A DNA stretch of 64,000 bases from Strigamia acuminata (taxonomy: Eukaryota > Arthropoda > Chilopoda > Geophilomorpha > Linotaeniidae). The DNA is taken from positions 14,811,060-14,875,059 of the forward strand of contig OX442314.1 of the NCBI GenBank assembly GCA_949358305.1. The letters run 5' to 3'. The notes under the pieces were generated by a model. That model saw only the letters and a list, made by a program, of their open reading frames with translations. It was not told the origin of the DNA and did not search any database. Shown piece after piece: positions 42,208 through 57,200 of the stretch. Each line of letters begins with the position of its first letter. Position 1 is the stretch's first letter. The translations under genes were made by a program, and so were the position numbers.

Positions 42208-45200
42208 ACAAAAGATGAGAGGGTTGAATGGGGTCAGCAGCCACGAACAGAGGACTTGAACTGGAGAACACTACCAGCTTCTAATTACTGGAAAACAATA
42301 CTGAGGCCAGGCACGCACACACACCGTCCCTCACGCTATCCTCGTTTGATAGCGACGGGCGTGCGCTTGGCTGGCCACGGCCGACCCTCACTGAAGAGTG
42401 GGGCCACCGAAAACGAAACCTCGGCCCACAGCCCACTGATTTGGGCACAACTAACCGAGCATACACTTCCTCAAGTGTAAATTTGTTGTCACATAAAAAA
42501 GTGTTTGTTTTGTTTTTTTAATTAGTCGGATTTATTTGTTTGTAAATAACTTTGAAAGTGAAACAAAAATAGTTCAGATGCTAGAGTAAAATCTTTTAAG
42601 GAAAGTATTGTCTTTGACAGACAGTATACTGTAAGTACGGGATGTATTGGCGATAAAGATGAGTAATAAGGGCAGTCACTCAGAGAGGTTATATTCAAAG
42701 AAAAAAAACAACAATAAAGTTAGTTTTCTCATAAAAGTTCATGGAATGTTCTTTCTTTTAAGTAAAACAGGTCATGTAAAAAAGATGATTTTTGCCAAGA
42801 AAAACTTGCAACTTGTAATTACGTATTAAATGTATCAGGAAAGTCCCGTTTTACACATTTCAGCTGCAAAAACCATTCTAAAAGATTTAGTTGATTAAAA
42901 ATCATGTAAAATGAAGAAATATACTACGTATTATCATCCATATTAACTTAACTAATTTACACGCCGAAATGTACAAACAAAGAAAAGCATGCAGATAGGA
43001 AAGAAACGATTAGCGTTGAGATTGAAAGAATTAATAAATAGTCATGTAATCAGTTGCAAGTGGCCGCAAAACGCGATCAAGTGTTATGAATCAACTATGA
43101 CTCGTCGAGCAATTAGACTTGAGAGTAAAAGAAAACACACAGGAAACAGGAAAGGAGAGAGAACATTCAACGCATGTTAATCAAGGACTTGGCCCCAGGT
43201 ATAAATTTCATTCTCGATACATCAAGTCTAATAACAACTGCATCAAACATATCCAAGCACATATTCAATGCTATTGCTCACACCTGACTTGATCACCGCT
43301 CGCTCTTGTCAAGATTCTTTCAGCCAGGTGTCTTCAGTTTTGCTTACCGTCCATTCGGACTTAAAAATAAAAATTCCAAATCCTTTGCCACTTTTTCTAC
43401 AGCTTGTTTGCACATATTCACAAATGTATCGAGTCAATTTCACAGTCTTACCTGTCGTTGTAAAAGCAATTGCGGATCATCCAGCGTAGAGAACGCACGG
43501 GGGGCCAGCGTGGTCCACGGACGACAACGCCGTTTCTCCTCACACGGGTCCGGCGTCCACGTCGAGGCCGTCACGCGGTGTTGAGCTGCCCTCTGGCGGG
43601 AACAGCCAATCACAGCTTGGTTCGCAGCCACATTGACTCCATCGCGCCCCCGTTCGGCGCACATCCAACACTTTGCTCAACACGCCGCCCCTCCTCTGCA
43701 CGGCCCAAATGAACTCGTCCACATGTGGACCTTTTTCTACCCTCTGGACAAAGAATTGCACCTTTGATGTAACATTTATTAGCCTCGTTAGAGGGGTAGA
43801 TTAAAATTAAAACGCATCACACCTCAAGACGATTTCTTATGATCGAAAAGAAATTCTTATGATTCATGCGTTGCGCAGGAATGCATATTCCTAAAAAGAA
43901 AAATACATGTCAATTTTTATAATTTTCCAATTATAATACAAGATCTGTTTAATTTTACAAATTATTTAAATTGTTATTCACTTATTCTGAAGGTCGCTTT
44001 AGTGACCAATGCTTAATAGGACCTTTAGCGACTGCTGTCGCCCGAGGCAGGATTGGATGGCACGTGAACCTGGACCAGTGAGGGCTCTGTGGCCGACGAT
44101 TCAACGCCAGCAACCACGTAGAAAATTGGCGGATAATGTGGCATGGTGCATATAAGGCTTTCCCCTACACTTCTCGTTAACATGAGAATAGCCTCGCGTG
44201 TTTACTTGTCGCCATCGCCATGTTTTAGCCCCTCGGCCGGCCGGAAGTGAGGGCAGTCCCCGTGCGCACGCTACCCTGGGTCGGTGAAGAGACAAAACTT
44301 TGCCCTCGCTCACCCTATTTTTACTTGGCTTGTCCCCAGGCGACAGGACCAGAAGAACAAGGTGTAACAAGAAAAAGTCTCCATGAGAAAATTCTTCTTT
44401 TAGCAAGTTGAATTTGTTTTAATCGAGGTGTCGAAACATTTGCAATCTAAAAAATTTAACAAAAATTTAAAAAAAATTTAAAAAAAATTAAAAAATGAGT
44501 AAAAATGAGAAAAAGTACATTTAAATAAATGCTAATTAGTTGGTTAGCTTTGCTGCGATGCTATCTGAGGTTTTATGCAGTAAAGTGCAACTTTATCATG
44601 TTTTTTGATTTCTAAGTGTCCCCACGGGAGAACTCAATGGGGGGTTATCAAGATGTGGAGCTGGAAAAATAAGGCCGACAGCATTCCTACAGGTGTGGGG
44701 GTGGTGATAAGCAGCTGTCACTCACCTCACGCCATGAATAACACGGTCCAGGTGACTTATAGCTTGTAGTTTGCACTGTAAACTAAAACCAGAGTGTTTA
44801 TACTAAGGTGTAATTTAAGAGGTGCTACTTAATTTATTATGCAAACAGCACTCGTGCATCCACTATGACCAACCGCTAATTTACATGTTTGTAAAACGTG
44901 ACCAAAAATTAAAATAATGGCAAAAAAGAATGGAGGTGTTTTTCGTTTGCGGTTTTTGTTATGTGTAGCGCCTTCCGTCGTCTACACAATTGGTTCTTGA
45001 GCTGTTTAATCCTGTTGACATAAGAAAATAATCTGCTATGTTGCCGATTACGGATTACTCGGCCCAAAAGTGTTTGGTAAAGATTATAGAAGAGGCAGAA
45101 GAGAAGAAGGAGCGCAAGGAGGTGCAACCAAAACAGCAACACCTCTTGATTCAAGTTGTACCTCTCTTCTCTCCTCTCCTCTCTTCTCCAGTCCACCGAT

Positions 45201-45770
45201 CAGACAACAAGTGACCGGTCTCATGATGCACTGCACGATTTATAAGTGCAGTCAGTGATGCACTGTTCCGTTTCATAGCCTTTCCCGGAAGTCGAACGTT
45301 GCACATGTTCAGCAAAAGACAAGTTTCTTCCTTCCTTCCTTCCTCGTGCCATTCATCTCGACAGCGACAGTTATCGTGTTTTGTTGTCTTACAAATTACT
45401 CTAACATTAATCCGTCGTGCACACCACTTTAAATTGTTGTTGTAGTAAATTATTTGACCGATTCGTTTCTCTGACATCGACTCACAGTCACACGGCAACA
45501 CTCTCTTCTCTTTTCGCTCCCCCTCCCGCCCAACCAGATCTTTGTCCCGTGTGGACAGAGGGGGCAGAGAGGGCAGCGACCCGGGGTTTCACGGTTCACT
45601 TATTTAATTTAAGAACGTGAAAATGACAAAAGATTCGTTAAAACCGTCTCTTTATAAACAAGAAGAAATGTGAAATTCGAAACAAAAAATTTTTCACATA
45701 TTTTATCTCACATTTTTGTGCATCAAAATTCGGCGTTTGATAAAAAACGTAAAATATAAATAACTTACAT

Positions 45771-45791
45771 GTGATTATGTGATTATGTGAA
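45771..45791. repeat. GTGATTAT short tandem repeat
   Basis: Two full copies and a partial third copy of an 8-bp unit. Minor. Confidence 0.6.
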
Positions 45792-48700
45792 TACATCATT
45801 TTTTAAAAACATCAAAATTCAAAATAGCCGTACTTATACAGTACATGGAACCAAAACAGACAGAATAATTAATAATTATTACAACTTCCATTTTGTTACG
45901 CAAAGGATTATTTAATTTTCATTGCCTACTTTACTATAATTTACTTGTTGTATATTATTAATTATTAATAAATAACATTCAACCTTCCTTTTCATTCCCG
46001 ATTTCAGCAATCGTGTGACAATGATGATAATGAGAGATAATGATTCTTTTCGTATACACACACATTCTGTTGTATCCATGACACCTCCCTGTCCCTGTTA
46101 GTGGTGGCAACCCCTACAGGGTTGCCTCCTCTCCAATTTGGTCTCGCAAATAGAACCTTGGGTTTGTGCGGCCCAGTGGGGTGCTTTCTGAAACTCCCTT
46201 CTTTTTCCTTTTCTCACCCCTACCAGTGCCAAAATTGGCCAATTATCTCGCTTTTGAAAATGTCGCCATCTTTAACGTCCTTTCAAGCCGAATGAATAAA
46301 CAACTGACAAGTCGACAATTCGCATTCCTTTTGGCATAAAAAAAATCTAAAGATTTAAAAAAAATTAATGGCCATTGACCACAGTGCAGTAGATGGTTAC
46401 CATTAAGAAGTTTGTATTTCTCGAGGGCGTTGGTCACCCATGGTTGAAAGAAATCTGCTTCCGTCAATTTTTTAATCCCTTAACACCTAACACACATTAG
46501 TCAAAAATAAAAACAAAACTTAAGATGCATCGCACTAATAGCAACAAAACAGCAACTCCTCTTGCACCTTTTTTAGTTTGTTGCATATGTCACGTCAATC
46601 ATTTGAGTCGACATGCAGAGGGCACCCTTATCACTTGCCACCACTGCTGTCATGGCGGCCATTCACATGACAGCCCCTTCTCATCCCAAACTCGCAGCAA
46701 AAGACGCGCTGATGAATGCGCACGTTGTTTCCTGTGGAGGCGCACGTGATACTCATTCCTGAATTCACTCGAGATGGCTTTGCTCTATTACTTTTACACC
46801 TCGTTTCCTCCGTAAAAAATTATTACTCATAAATGTAAAAAATCCCTTGAAAACTCGCGAAATATTTAAATTGATATGTCTAGTTTTGGTTTTCCTTTCG
46901 TTACCTATAAGTCATCATTAACTCCAGGTAACCCCACGTCTATTGAATGTGAGCAGGGATATCGCTGATGGCAACTGCCTCCCGGGGAGTAAAAAGGTCA
47001 TCCGAGAGCTATAAACGAGGTCAAGTACAGATTGAGGTGAATAAAAAAAAAAGAAAGATGGTTGCAAAACGATGCGCTTTGGTTAGTGGAAAAAAATGGC
47101 TGTGAGATGTCACTTATTGTTTCTTTGTCGAGGTAAAGATATGTGAAGAGAAGAGAAGTAAGGAGGGGAAAAGACGCGCAGAGGGGGAAGGTGAACAAAA
47201 GAGGTTTTGGGTTTTCATGGCGGAGATATTTTTTCGTCTTAAAAAGAATATTTTTATTTCAAATGTCGTATTTGTTATTTTTTTTATTGATTTCTCTAAT
47301 TGATTTATACGAAATTGTGAAAAACCAATTTATTGATAGACGTCTTTTCGATTTAATAATCGAAAAAGAAATACGAGATGAAAATTAAAAAAAATTATTT
47401 AACGACCGGACTTTTTAATTTTTTTTTTAATTTTTATCATTTTACAAATCTCCACCGGATGTTGCTATCAAATATTATTATTTAAAAAATTATTTAAAAA
47501 ATCCCACTTTTAGTTGCACTCAAGGTTGTTATTGTTACATTATACAGTAAAAATCCACCTTCAATTAACTCACCTGTTACATAATTTGTGTTGGGAAAAA
47601 AAGTTTTGTATCAGAGTGGAGAATCAAAATCATTATCATTTCATTATTAAAAATTGCGGAAGTGATGTCACTGCGGTCAAAGGTCAACAAATTCTGCTAA
47701 AACCTCCTTCGTATAAAAGCTAATAAAAATCGTGACAGATCCATACGATGTCTTTACGCTTGACCACTCTTCGGTAGGTAAGATCTCACGTAAGAAATGC
47801 CTCTTTTAGCTGCGCTTCGCAGCCCCACTCACCTGAACATTTCGCAGATGGCTCATTAATGTGATTGCAATGTAGATAACGTCAAGTCGTACAACTCAAA
47901 AAAATAAATAATTCAAAACAGATCTAAAGTCATTCGTCAGTTTTTTAGGCAATTTCTTTCCTTTTGTTTTTTTTATAATACATTTATTTTTATTATAACA
48001 CAAACTAATTTCCCGAAATTAGAAAATTAATAAAAAATAAGACATAGATGATGCACGCGACCCCCATCTAATATTACCAACTGTGTTTTACTCCCATCAG
48101 TGGCACTTTGACGGCGATCAGGTGACTAATTGCATCAAGCCCTCAACAACAGTGGCAATGGAGAGAAGAGTGGGGAGATGAGGTTGGCACGGGGGAGGAA
48201 TATAAGGGCTATACGTGGAATATATTCCCCTCGTGCTCTTCTTGCCATGGGACAATGGCGGTGTTCCGAGTACGCCCTCGGTGGTTCTCAATAGGTTTGG
48301 TGAGAGAGCCCATCTGCTGCGCTAGCCGCAGAAGACAATAGCGCCCTCTGGCGAGGTATGAGGGTGTAGTGGGAGACTGAGAGCGGGTGTGTGGGGGTTG
48401 TAGAGGACTTGATAACTCTTATTGGCCTATATATCAGCCGCGCACTTGAGGTGCCACAAAACATCATACTAGAATTGTTAAAAGCAATAATAATAAATAA
48501 GTAAGTGATTCACCAATGCAAATAACGGATGTGGTGGTGATTCTGGTGTAGAAAAAAAATCTATTGTTTTCTGTCGAAAGTGATGTTCGTGATTAGTGGT
48601 TACGGAACGAGGAAAAATAATACTGCGGTTAAAAATTAATAAAAAGGAATTGTTATGTTTATGTCTGTAGCTGATTGTTTGGCGCCAAAGGGTTCATTTC

Positions 48701-51255
48701 CACTCGAAGAATCAGGGAGCAAAACCATGTGTTTGAACGGAAGTGGTGCATGTTGGACAACAATTGTATGCAGATGAGCAAATGTGAGGAAAAATGAGGA
48801 CTTGGTCTGGCTTGCCCTGTAGGCTCGCGTATAAATAACTGAGCAATTATAAACTTTTTTTCTCTTTAATTTTCTCTAATTAAATAGCTAAAAAAAATAC
48901 AAAAAATTAAAAATAAATACATGAAAAGATTTTTAAAATAAAGTGGTCAGTTCCTTTCAGAATTTGGCAAACTTTGCTACGTAAAACTTTGGATTAATCC
49001 CTTTTACTGCTTTCTTAAAACATTATTAAATTAATTAAGACAAAGTTTCAAATTTTTAATTCCCAAAAGTGGAGAGGATGAATTCATCAACTGATGTCAC
49101 TTTGCCCGGTACCCGTGTGACAGATGCGGAGCCGAAGCGAAAAATAAACGTGCACGAGACGCGAGATTGATGAACTGGCGCCACGCGTTGACAGCGTTTG
49201 CCTCGTCCAGTAGCCACGCGTCACTCTTTCCGCATCTAATTTCCAGCGCACGCGGCTCATGTGTCCCCTTCTGCATCACCCTTACCAATCTATTACATTA
49301 ATATTAAACCAATCAGAGATTAAAAATGAGACGCATTTTACTTTATTATTAAGAACCATCCCTACTTACGACGACAAGACCCAATTAATCCGAGATTTGG
49401 ATTTGGATGGGCCCAGCACAAGTCGATGGATGGAGAAACTTTAAGGAAATTGGGACTAACAAGCCTGATAGGCGGCTGCTCGTAATATCCTCAACATTTC
49501 TTCTTATCCTTCCTTTCATCTATGCCCTCTAGAAAATCTGATTCATCAAATTGATTGGTTCAATAGGTCAAATGATCAAATTAACTTTCACTTTAATGTA
49601 TACAGTATACACAGTATACATGCTGTGTAATAAAACGATTGATTCATTAAAATGATTCTCGGAGGTGGAGTCGACATTTCTTCCTTTCTTTACTCGTCTG
49701 CAAAACCGTGTTTTATAACAAACAAAAAAAATCACTCTATTCAAAACATTGCTTGTTTGATATCAAAGAGCTTGACACGATCGAACATAAGACCTTTCAC
49801 CTTGCTTGCATTCTTCTTTCTCACCATTTACGTATGAAAAACCAATCCGAATAAAGAACACATTTTTCTTTCGGTGTCCCTATTGGTTCCTTTTTTATCA
49901 AGCATTGGAGCAGAATCAGCAGCACAGCATTTCCATCGGAAGATGGCGGGAAAAACAGCAGCTGACGACGACTATGAATTCAAAGTTGCTTCTCACTCAT
50001 GTTAGATTTGCATATAATCTCAACCTCATTACAATGAAAATAAATTTGTTTTTTTTTCTATTATAATTTTGCTCTAAATAAATGATATTTTGTCATTACC
50101 GGTATACCGGTTAAAACTTTCACTTTTTACATTGTTGCAATAATTTATTTTAAATTAGGTTAGTTCAGGCAAATTTACCCTTTAGTTGCCCAACTTTGCA
50201 AGGTCATTCTAATAAAAGGCAGTGGCGAACGTGAGTAAGTTGACCCAGAGGTTAATCTTTTCCTCCTCCTCCTCATTTCGTTGCCATTGGAAACATCGCG
50301 CAAGAGATCAGAGCTTGTGCACTCGACCGAGAGCCCTCTTCAAATCGATTCTCAAGGTGTGATTTGAAAATTAGACCTCAAGCGTATAAACATTGAAACA
50401 TAATGGAAAATTGATCAAATAATCAAATTTAAAAAATATATATGAAAAGAAAATTATCAACAGTTTAAAAATTATTATTTTTTACAGACGACAACTGATG
50501 AAGTCTTCGAGTTTACAGGTGCAAGGTGACTAATTGAAAAAGTATCCCAAGCATGCACGTGAAGCAAGGTGTTTGATTTATGAGATACTGTATACACCTG
50601 GTCAGGCCTCCAGTACCTGCGATACCGAAAGAAATGGCAAGACGCATGCGTAAACGGTTCCTTTTATATATATATTTTTTTTATATTACTTTTGTGAGTG
50701 TGTGTGAGTTTGAGCCAGGTGGAATTGCAACCTCCCACCGTTGTCGGAATGCTGATAAGCATTCTCGTAACTATTGAAGGTTATAACCCACAAACGTCTT
50801 ATAATTTATGATAAGGAAGATATTTCAATTTCTAAATTTTGCTATGACAAAGTTTGAAAAAATCTGTGCCGAATTTAGAGCTATAAACAACACCTGCTGT
50901 TAACAAAATTACCTTAAACAAGTTTTTAGTCAAGCAAGGTTGCATCTATTTTTCAAAAAAAAATATCTATATAATTTTGTAATGAATTTCTTTACGTTTT
51001 AAACTTAAGGCTTAAGCACCCATATAAAAATAACAAGCAGCACAGAGTGAAAAAAAACTCAACTTAACACCATCTAAAATTAATAAAATAAAAAAGATTT
51101 GCGTAATTTTTGGAAAAAAAAAACACATTGACATTTATGGGTTTTTATTTAGGCGTTTATATGATTCACGCAGAGAAAAAAAACTCGTCTGAATTAAATA
51201 ACTTAAAATTCCTTTTCAATTAAATTTTTATTTCGGTCATGCTTTTTTTTCCTCC

Positions 51256-51280
51256 AAAAAAAAAAAAAAAAAAAAAAAAT
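51256..51280. repeat. Run of 25 A
   Basis: Uninterrupted A run. It may be a retroposon tail, but no element is recognisable beside it and no flanking duplication was seen. Confidence 0.85.
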
Positions 51281-54102
51281 TGTCGCGGGAATTATCACAG
51301 TCATTTCCCCTCCTATTCTTACGATTCCGTACGTGACTTGAGTCTCCTTTAAGTTTGAGAACAAGACGGACCTAAGATCTAAGGTTTCTTTGCACGTGTT
51401 TCGGATCCCACATCTACTAATCACGTTATTGTCCGTCGAACAAGTACGAAATACATTTTATGTGGATTTTTTTTTTAAACTATATAGCATTTTTCTCCCT
51501 TCCTTAATCCGAAATCTCTCGTGGTATGTCCGTCGTCTGCATTGGTTCTTCCTCTTCAATGCATCGTAATCCGAAATTCGGCTATAGAAAACTCTTGACA
51601 GACGCCGTTTCGTGATGCAAACTTAACACGATTTTCATTGAAATCCAAAAAGCAAATCTCTCTTTTTTATATATATTATTTAACCCGTGTACTGTGTTTT
51701 ACTTTTACCCACTAAATAGAAAAGTAAATTCAAATTCAAACAAAAAGAGATCTCAAGAAATGTGCGTGAGTTTAAGGACCCATTACCCGTTGAATTCATT
51801 ATCCTGTTTGACATTTATACTGCATTCACGCATGCGTTCCTCTTGAAATGACGCTCTGATGAGAGGCCTAACTCGCTTGCTTCCTAATAATTAACGCATT
51901 TTGGCGGAAAGAGAGAGAAAAAAGTTTATAAAAAAAGGTAAACTCAAGTCAGAGGATGTTGTCTACGCCCACAGCCCCGAGGTACGCCTGGCTCCACGCA
52001 GTCTGCCAGGTAGAAAGGTAAATGAGTTCTTTTAAGATTTACACCCGTTATAAGGCGATGCACGAAGCGTTCAGACACCGGTAGCATAACAATATTCCAT
52101 ACGTGTTTTCAAAACTTTTCATTTAAAACTAATTCCGTTTAAAAATAATATTTAAATGTTCGAATAAATCAAGTAACTCAAAATAATGCTTTATTTCATG
52201 AAAAATCGAGTCTATTTCCAACATCCTAGACGGCAACTTACAATTAATAAATTGTTTTTTTTTTTTACAACTTTTACAAATTGAAAAATATACACTGAAA
52301 TTTATTTAAAAATTAAAGTTTAAAAATTAAATGAAATCTATTTATTGACCTCAATTTTTTATTTTTATATGTCAAGGTCGTATTAAAAACATGTCTACAA
52401 CCTTTTAATTAAACGAAAAAAAAGTATTGAATGGAAAAAAATATTAGTTGCCAGAATATAAACATCAACGTCGGACTCACTTGAAATCATTTTGTTCATT
52501 TGACTATAAAATGAGCACACCTGTGTTAAACCGCACCTGGAATCTGATCAGCATTAAAATCTTTTTTTTTTGGGTGCTGGGCTGTGTATAACATGACATA
52601 TTTGAATTTAACTTAAAACAGGTTCATCATGACATGCATTTTTAATAATTTAAAATAATATTTTAGTTTTCTGTTAAATATAAAGTTATACAGAACTTAT
52701 TATTGAACTGTACTCTTTTTTTAAAAAGTTTTTTTTTTAATATTCGTCCTCAATAAAATATTCCCAAGCTACTTAAAACATATTTAATAGTGAAAGTGAG
52801 AAAGAGGAAGGTGTAACACAGTATTACGACATTAAAGATGATGAGGAGGACGGAAAGATTAACTTTTTTTTCTTTCTTTTTACCGAATAAATAAAATAAA
52901 GATGTTAATAATTCAAGAAGAATAAAGATAGTTAGATTTTTGTTTTGTTTGTAAATGGACTATAACTACAATGTTTTTTCTTCATTTTTTGTAATATAAA
53001 CTTTCAAATATCACCGTTTATGACAACGCTTCAATCGTGTATGCGAGCAACAAACAACAAATGGTCACATTCAGTTATACAAAAACATAATTTAGCATTT
53101 CTTTCATTTTTTTTTTTTTAAAAAAGGACAAAAAAAAATCTTTGGCATTTTCTAAATATTTAACATTAAAAAAATTAAATTTAATAAATATATTTGTGAC
53201 CTACTATAAATATCCTATAACCATAAAATAAAATCTATTATTAATTAAATTAAAATTACACCCCACACTGTTAGTTCAGTACCACTCAAGAAAAGTTTTT
53301 GTTTTAAAAAAAACATTTACAATAACAGCACGTATTGAGTAATATTTGCATTGAAATCTTTTGAGACAAAAGGACACAACTCTACACTTAAGGCAATTTT
53401 ACCTGCATTATAAACATATTAAAAATCAAATCATGAATTAAACATGAAATAGTATAAAGCACCATTTTTATGCAAAAGAACTAAAATCTGCAACAAGAAA
53501 ACAAAAAATATAAACCCAAAATTGTCTCTAATTCACTTTATAATATTATCACTTTTAACTGTTAAATTAAATCAAAGGTCATAGGCGGCCGCCCCCAAAG
53601 AGCATCACTCAGAGACCATCAGATATGATGATCTTGTTGCTAAGTAACCATCACAAATCACCAAGCAACGCAAAATAAGCTGATTGGTCCGGGCTCATTA
53701 ATTAGAGTCAAAAGAAGGGGGTCTTTTCTAACGTACTTCGAGCTCAGTTGGGTTCTTGAGGCAAATTGTAATCAATATTTACAAAAATCTCATTCTAAGA
53801 GTTGTTGCATCTTTGTGTCTGACGTATTGAAATGAGATTTTCCTTCTTTCTTTAAGAATGAGCGTACAACATGAGTAAATAAGACAAAAACAATACACGT
53901 AATTATTATTAACAAAATACAACTTTAACAGAGGTAAAATTAAGAGCAAATAATAGTAAAACAATAAATTTCTCTTTTTTGCATCTATTTTTTTTTTTTT
54001 TATTATTATAGAATATAATAAGTAACAATCTACTTAACACAGTAAAATTTCTAAAACATTTCTCTTCATTCAACATCTCGAAAAGACGTTGGAAATGTCC
54101 AC

Positions 54103-54108
54103 TTTATT
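54103..54108 (-). terminator. Likely EHBP1 poly(A) signal
   Basis: AATAAA on the minus strand, about 145 bp after the EHBP1 stop codon. Placement by distance only. Confidence 0.35.
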
Positions 54109-54251
54109 TCTCTTCCTAAGACACAAAGTTTTCTTCCTTGGAAAGTTTACACAATGAGTACATCAATAGTTTGGATGAAAAAGTTTTTTTTTTGTTCTTA
54201 TCTTCTTGATAATTATTATATTTTTTTAATTTATGCACTTTTTTCTTCTTT

Positions 54252-57200
54252 TTACTGAAGCACACAATTCCTATCCTGCTGTGTGTGCTGACTCTCCAGT
54301 GCAACATTAACCATCGGTGTTTTCCTAACATTTTCAGCAATTTTATCGTCCAATTCAATTCTAGAAATAAATAAAAATAAAAATATACTTAATTTTTAGT
54401 AAACTTACTTTCAAGAAAAAGAAAAGTAAAAAAGAAGGGAGTAATTTCCTGTTCACATTTCAAAATTATTTTAATTACATTAAAAAAATCTGGACTTTAA
54501 TTCCGTCCACCAAATATAAAAAAATAATAATTAAAAAATTATACTTCAAAATTTATTTCAAAGCAAGCAATAAAAACAATACGACAGACAATAATTCTAT
54601 TACATATGTAATAAAATGCATGTAAAATTACAGGTTTTGAAGTTCGCGTGTCCAATTATACATTGTATGGAGATGAAATCAAAGCAGTAAAATATTATAT
54701 ATATGTATTTAAAAAAAATAATAAAAAATAAAAATGAGAAGAAAACATGTGTGACAAAATTTTATTAAATTTGTAGAAAAAAATTAAAAACAGCTTTATT
54801 TTGTGTTTAATTAACCACAACCACAACCAGAAAGATGTAATTAAAAAATTAAATTGCAAACGAAGTTTCCTCTGCCCCGCCATCACAAGTCGGCCCTCGG
54901 TTCCCATACAATTGCTGCGCCACAGAAGCCATGTTGCGATGGCAAAGCAAATTACGTGTCGTTTCGCAAACATTAGCACTAGCCTGTATAATGTTTATTG
55001 ACATCAAACCCAGCAAAGCAAATAGCCATACACCGTACCATATATTTCATTAATGACTACTTTTATTTTTGTTCTATTACTATTATTAAAAACACGCTAT
55101 TCCGTCATTACCTATCAACAGTCGCAAGGCCATTCGAGTATTTATCATTATAGTAAACTTTAGTCAAACACAATTTAATGAATTCCCCCCTTAAATAATT
55201 TCCTTTTTCACCAGCAAATTAAAATTTGACACCTCAAAACCGAAATGATAAATTATATAAAACACCGTCAAGATGTTTTTAGTCACTAATAAACAAACGG
55301 AAAAAACTCATTAAGATGCTTAAAAGTGAATGACAACGTGAATTTATAATTATTTTGCTTATTTCAAGCACTACCTCACACTTTAACACCTGCTTCGAAT
55401 ACTTCTACGGAAGTTCCATTAAGAATATAAAAAATTAATAAAAAAAGTTGTAACGGTTGGACGCGGTTCGAAAATGTCAAAAAGACACAGCGAATATAGA
55501 CACAGGTAAAAGAAGCCGCCCGACCACACACAAGGAGTTCTTTTCAAATGGATTCATGCGGTGGTTAGGATCCTGCAGAGGAATGACAGCCATCGACCGC
55601 CAAAACAACGTCTTGAATCCCCAGCGCGGTGAACTTTTTCACCTTCAGAGAAATCTGGTTGGCCGTCGTGCACCATCAACCACTTGTGGATTGAATATCA
55701 TCTAAGTGCCTCTTGCTTGTGGATGGGGCTGTGGCTGACACCTGCCATTGCCGAACGCTGATGGAAGCCACTAAAGCGGTGCTTTTATACTGTCTGTCAA
55801 AAAAATGACGGGCTCGCCACCGAGACCGACGAACAGGTGAGGCGCGCGTCCCGCTGCACGCCTCCACTTCGACCACACGGAACGCTGGTATGCGATGAGC
55901 ACAAAGCTACCAAGGTCACGCGCCAAAATGACCCCGTCTTCTTATCCAAGAATGACTTGTCAGACTGACATAACTCGTTGATAAACCGAGCAGAATTTTA
56001 AGTATTTCGAATATTTCTTTCATTTTTCCCCAAAAAATTTATCAATTCACATCCCCATGGAAATAATCGATCATCGGGGTATGTCCAGATGGCTGTGGGG
56101 AATGGGGAACAATTGTCCACCGTCTCTCGGAGGTCTTCATCACCGTCATTCGATTGTCGAAGTGCAACCGACCGTGGCCCCTCTCTCTGCCCTATCTCTA
56201 ATGAATTGACATGGGGTATAAAAAGAGGAGTGCTTGTAGCAGCACTTGACACTTAATCACCGTTTCGATGAAGGGGGAGTTGGATTAATTATTTTTAAGG
56301 TGACTAAACATGCCCAACAGGTGGACAAATGCGAAAAATTCAGCGCAAACTAGTTTGTTTGTACTTTTTACAGAAATAAAATATTTGGCAGCGTATGTTC
56401 ACTCGTGAGAAGATGTAATGGATGTTATAGTGCGCACACCTGATGCCTACGAGGGGGTCCCTCTCTTGTGGATCGCGGTTTCCTTTCTTATATTCTTCAG
56501 GCCACCAAGGCAAAAAGGGAGATGACGAATGCGGGTGGAGGTCAAAACGACGCCCTTACGCAATACAATCTTGGAGAGGTGGAAGGGATGGCACGTTCAT
56601 GGGACAAGAACGCGACTAAGGACCCGCGAGAGGGCAAAACCAGCAAACCATTTGGTCACTAGGTATTGGAAGAGCTAACGAATAGCGCCACGTGTGGTCA
56701 GTGTAATAAAATATGCTCGAGAAGAAAAGAAACCCCGGAAAAAAAATTGAGACGCGACTGATACAAAAGCAAGCGCATCTGTCTTATTTGTGTGAAGAAT
56801 TGTGCTCAAATGACAGAGCCGCGTGAATTTATCACTCGCATATATCGTGGTCATGACGACACTCGAGGGATAAAACACAATTAGCCTACCTTTGTCCGCT
56901 GATTTTATTTCATACCTCTTTTATCATTACGATTATTATTACCGGTATTTTTTTTTTTTTGGAAAAAATATTTGTGTAATAGAATAAACTTGACGGAAAT
57001 TAATAGATTTTTTTCTTCGGTGTAAGAACAATGGAAAGATTTATGTAAAACATCACTCAAATTTCTCCTCACCTGTTTAAAACACCTATCACTTACCTGT
57101 ATCTACAACAAGGTCAGATGTAAATCAGATTAATTCTATATGATGCATGTCAAAATCGTACATGGAATAATAAAAACGAGAAAAAAAAAGTTTCCAATTT

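Larger units (their letters stand above)
36612..54100. promoter_or_regulatory. Long non-coding flank upstream of Otx gene B
   Basis: About 17.5 kb without a recognisable coding exon. It alternates AT-rich stretches with GC- and CpG-richer islands (for example 42.2-42.5, 43.4-43.8, 44.0-44.3, 48.1-48.4 and 49.1-49.3 kb). The islands yield chance open frames but no domains. It contains CTCF-like motifs, perfect TGACGTCA sites (37521-37528, 40288-40295), an X-box-like site (53636-53649), and hairpins at 39382-39418 and 42164-42207. The promoter and any 5' exons of gene B should lie here. The regulatory role is inferred from position. Confidence 0.45.
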
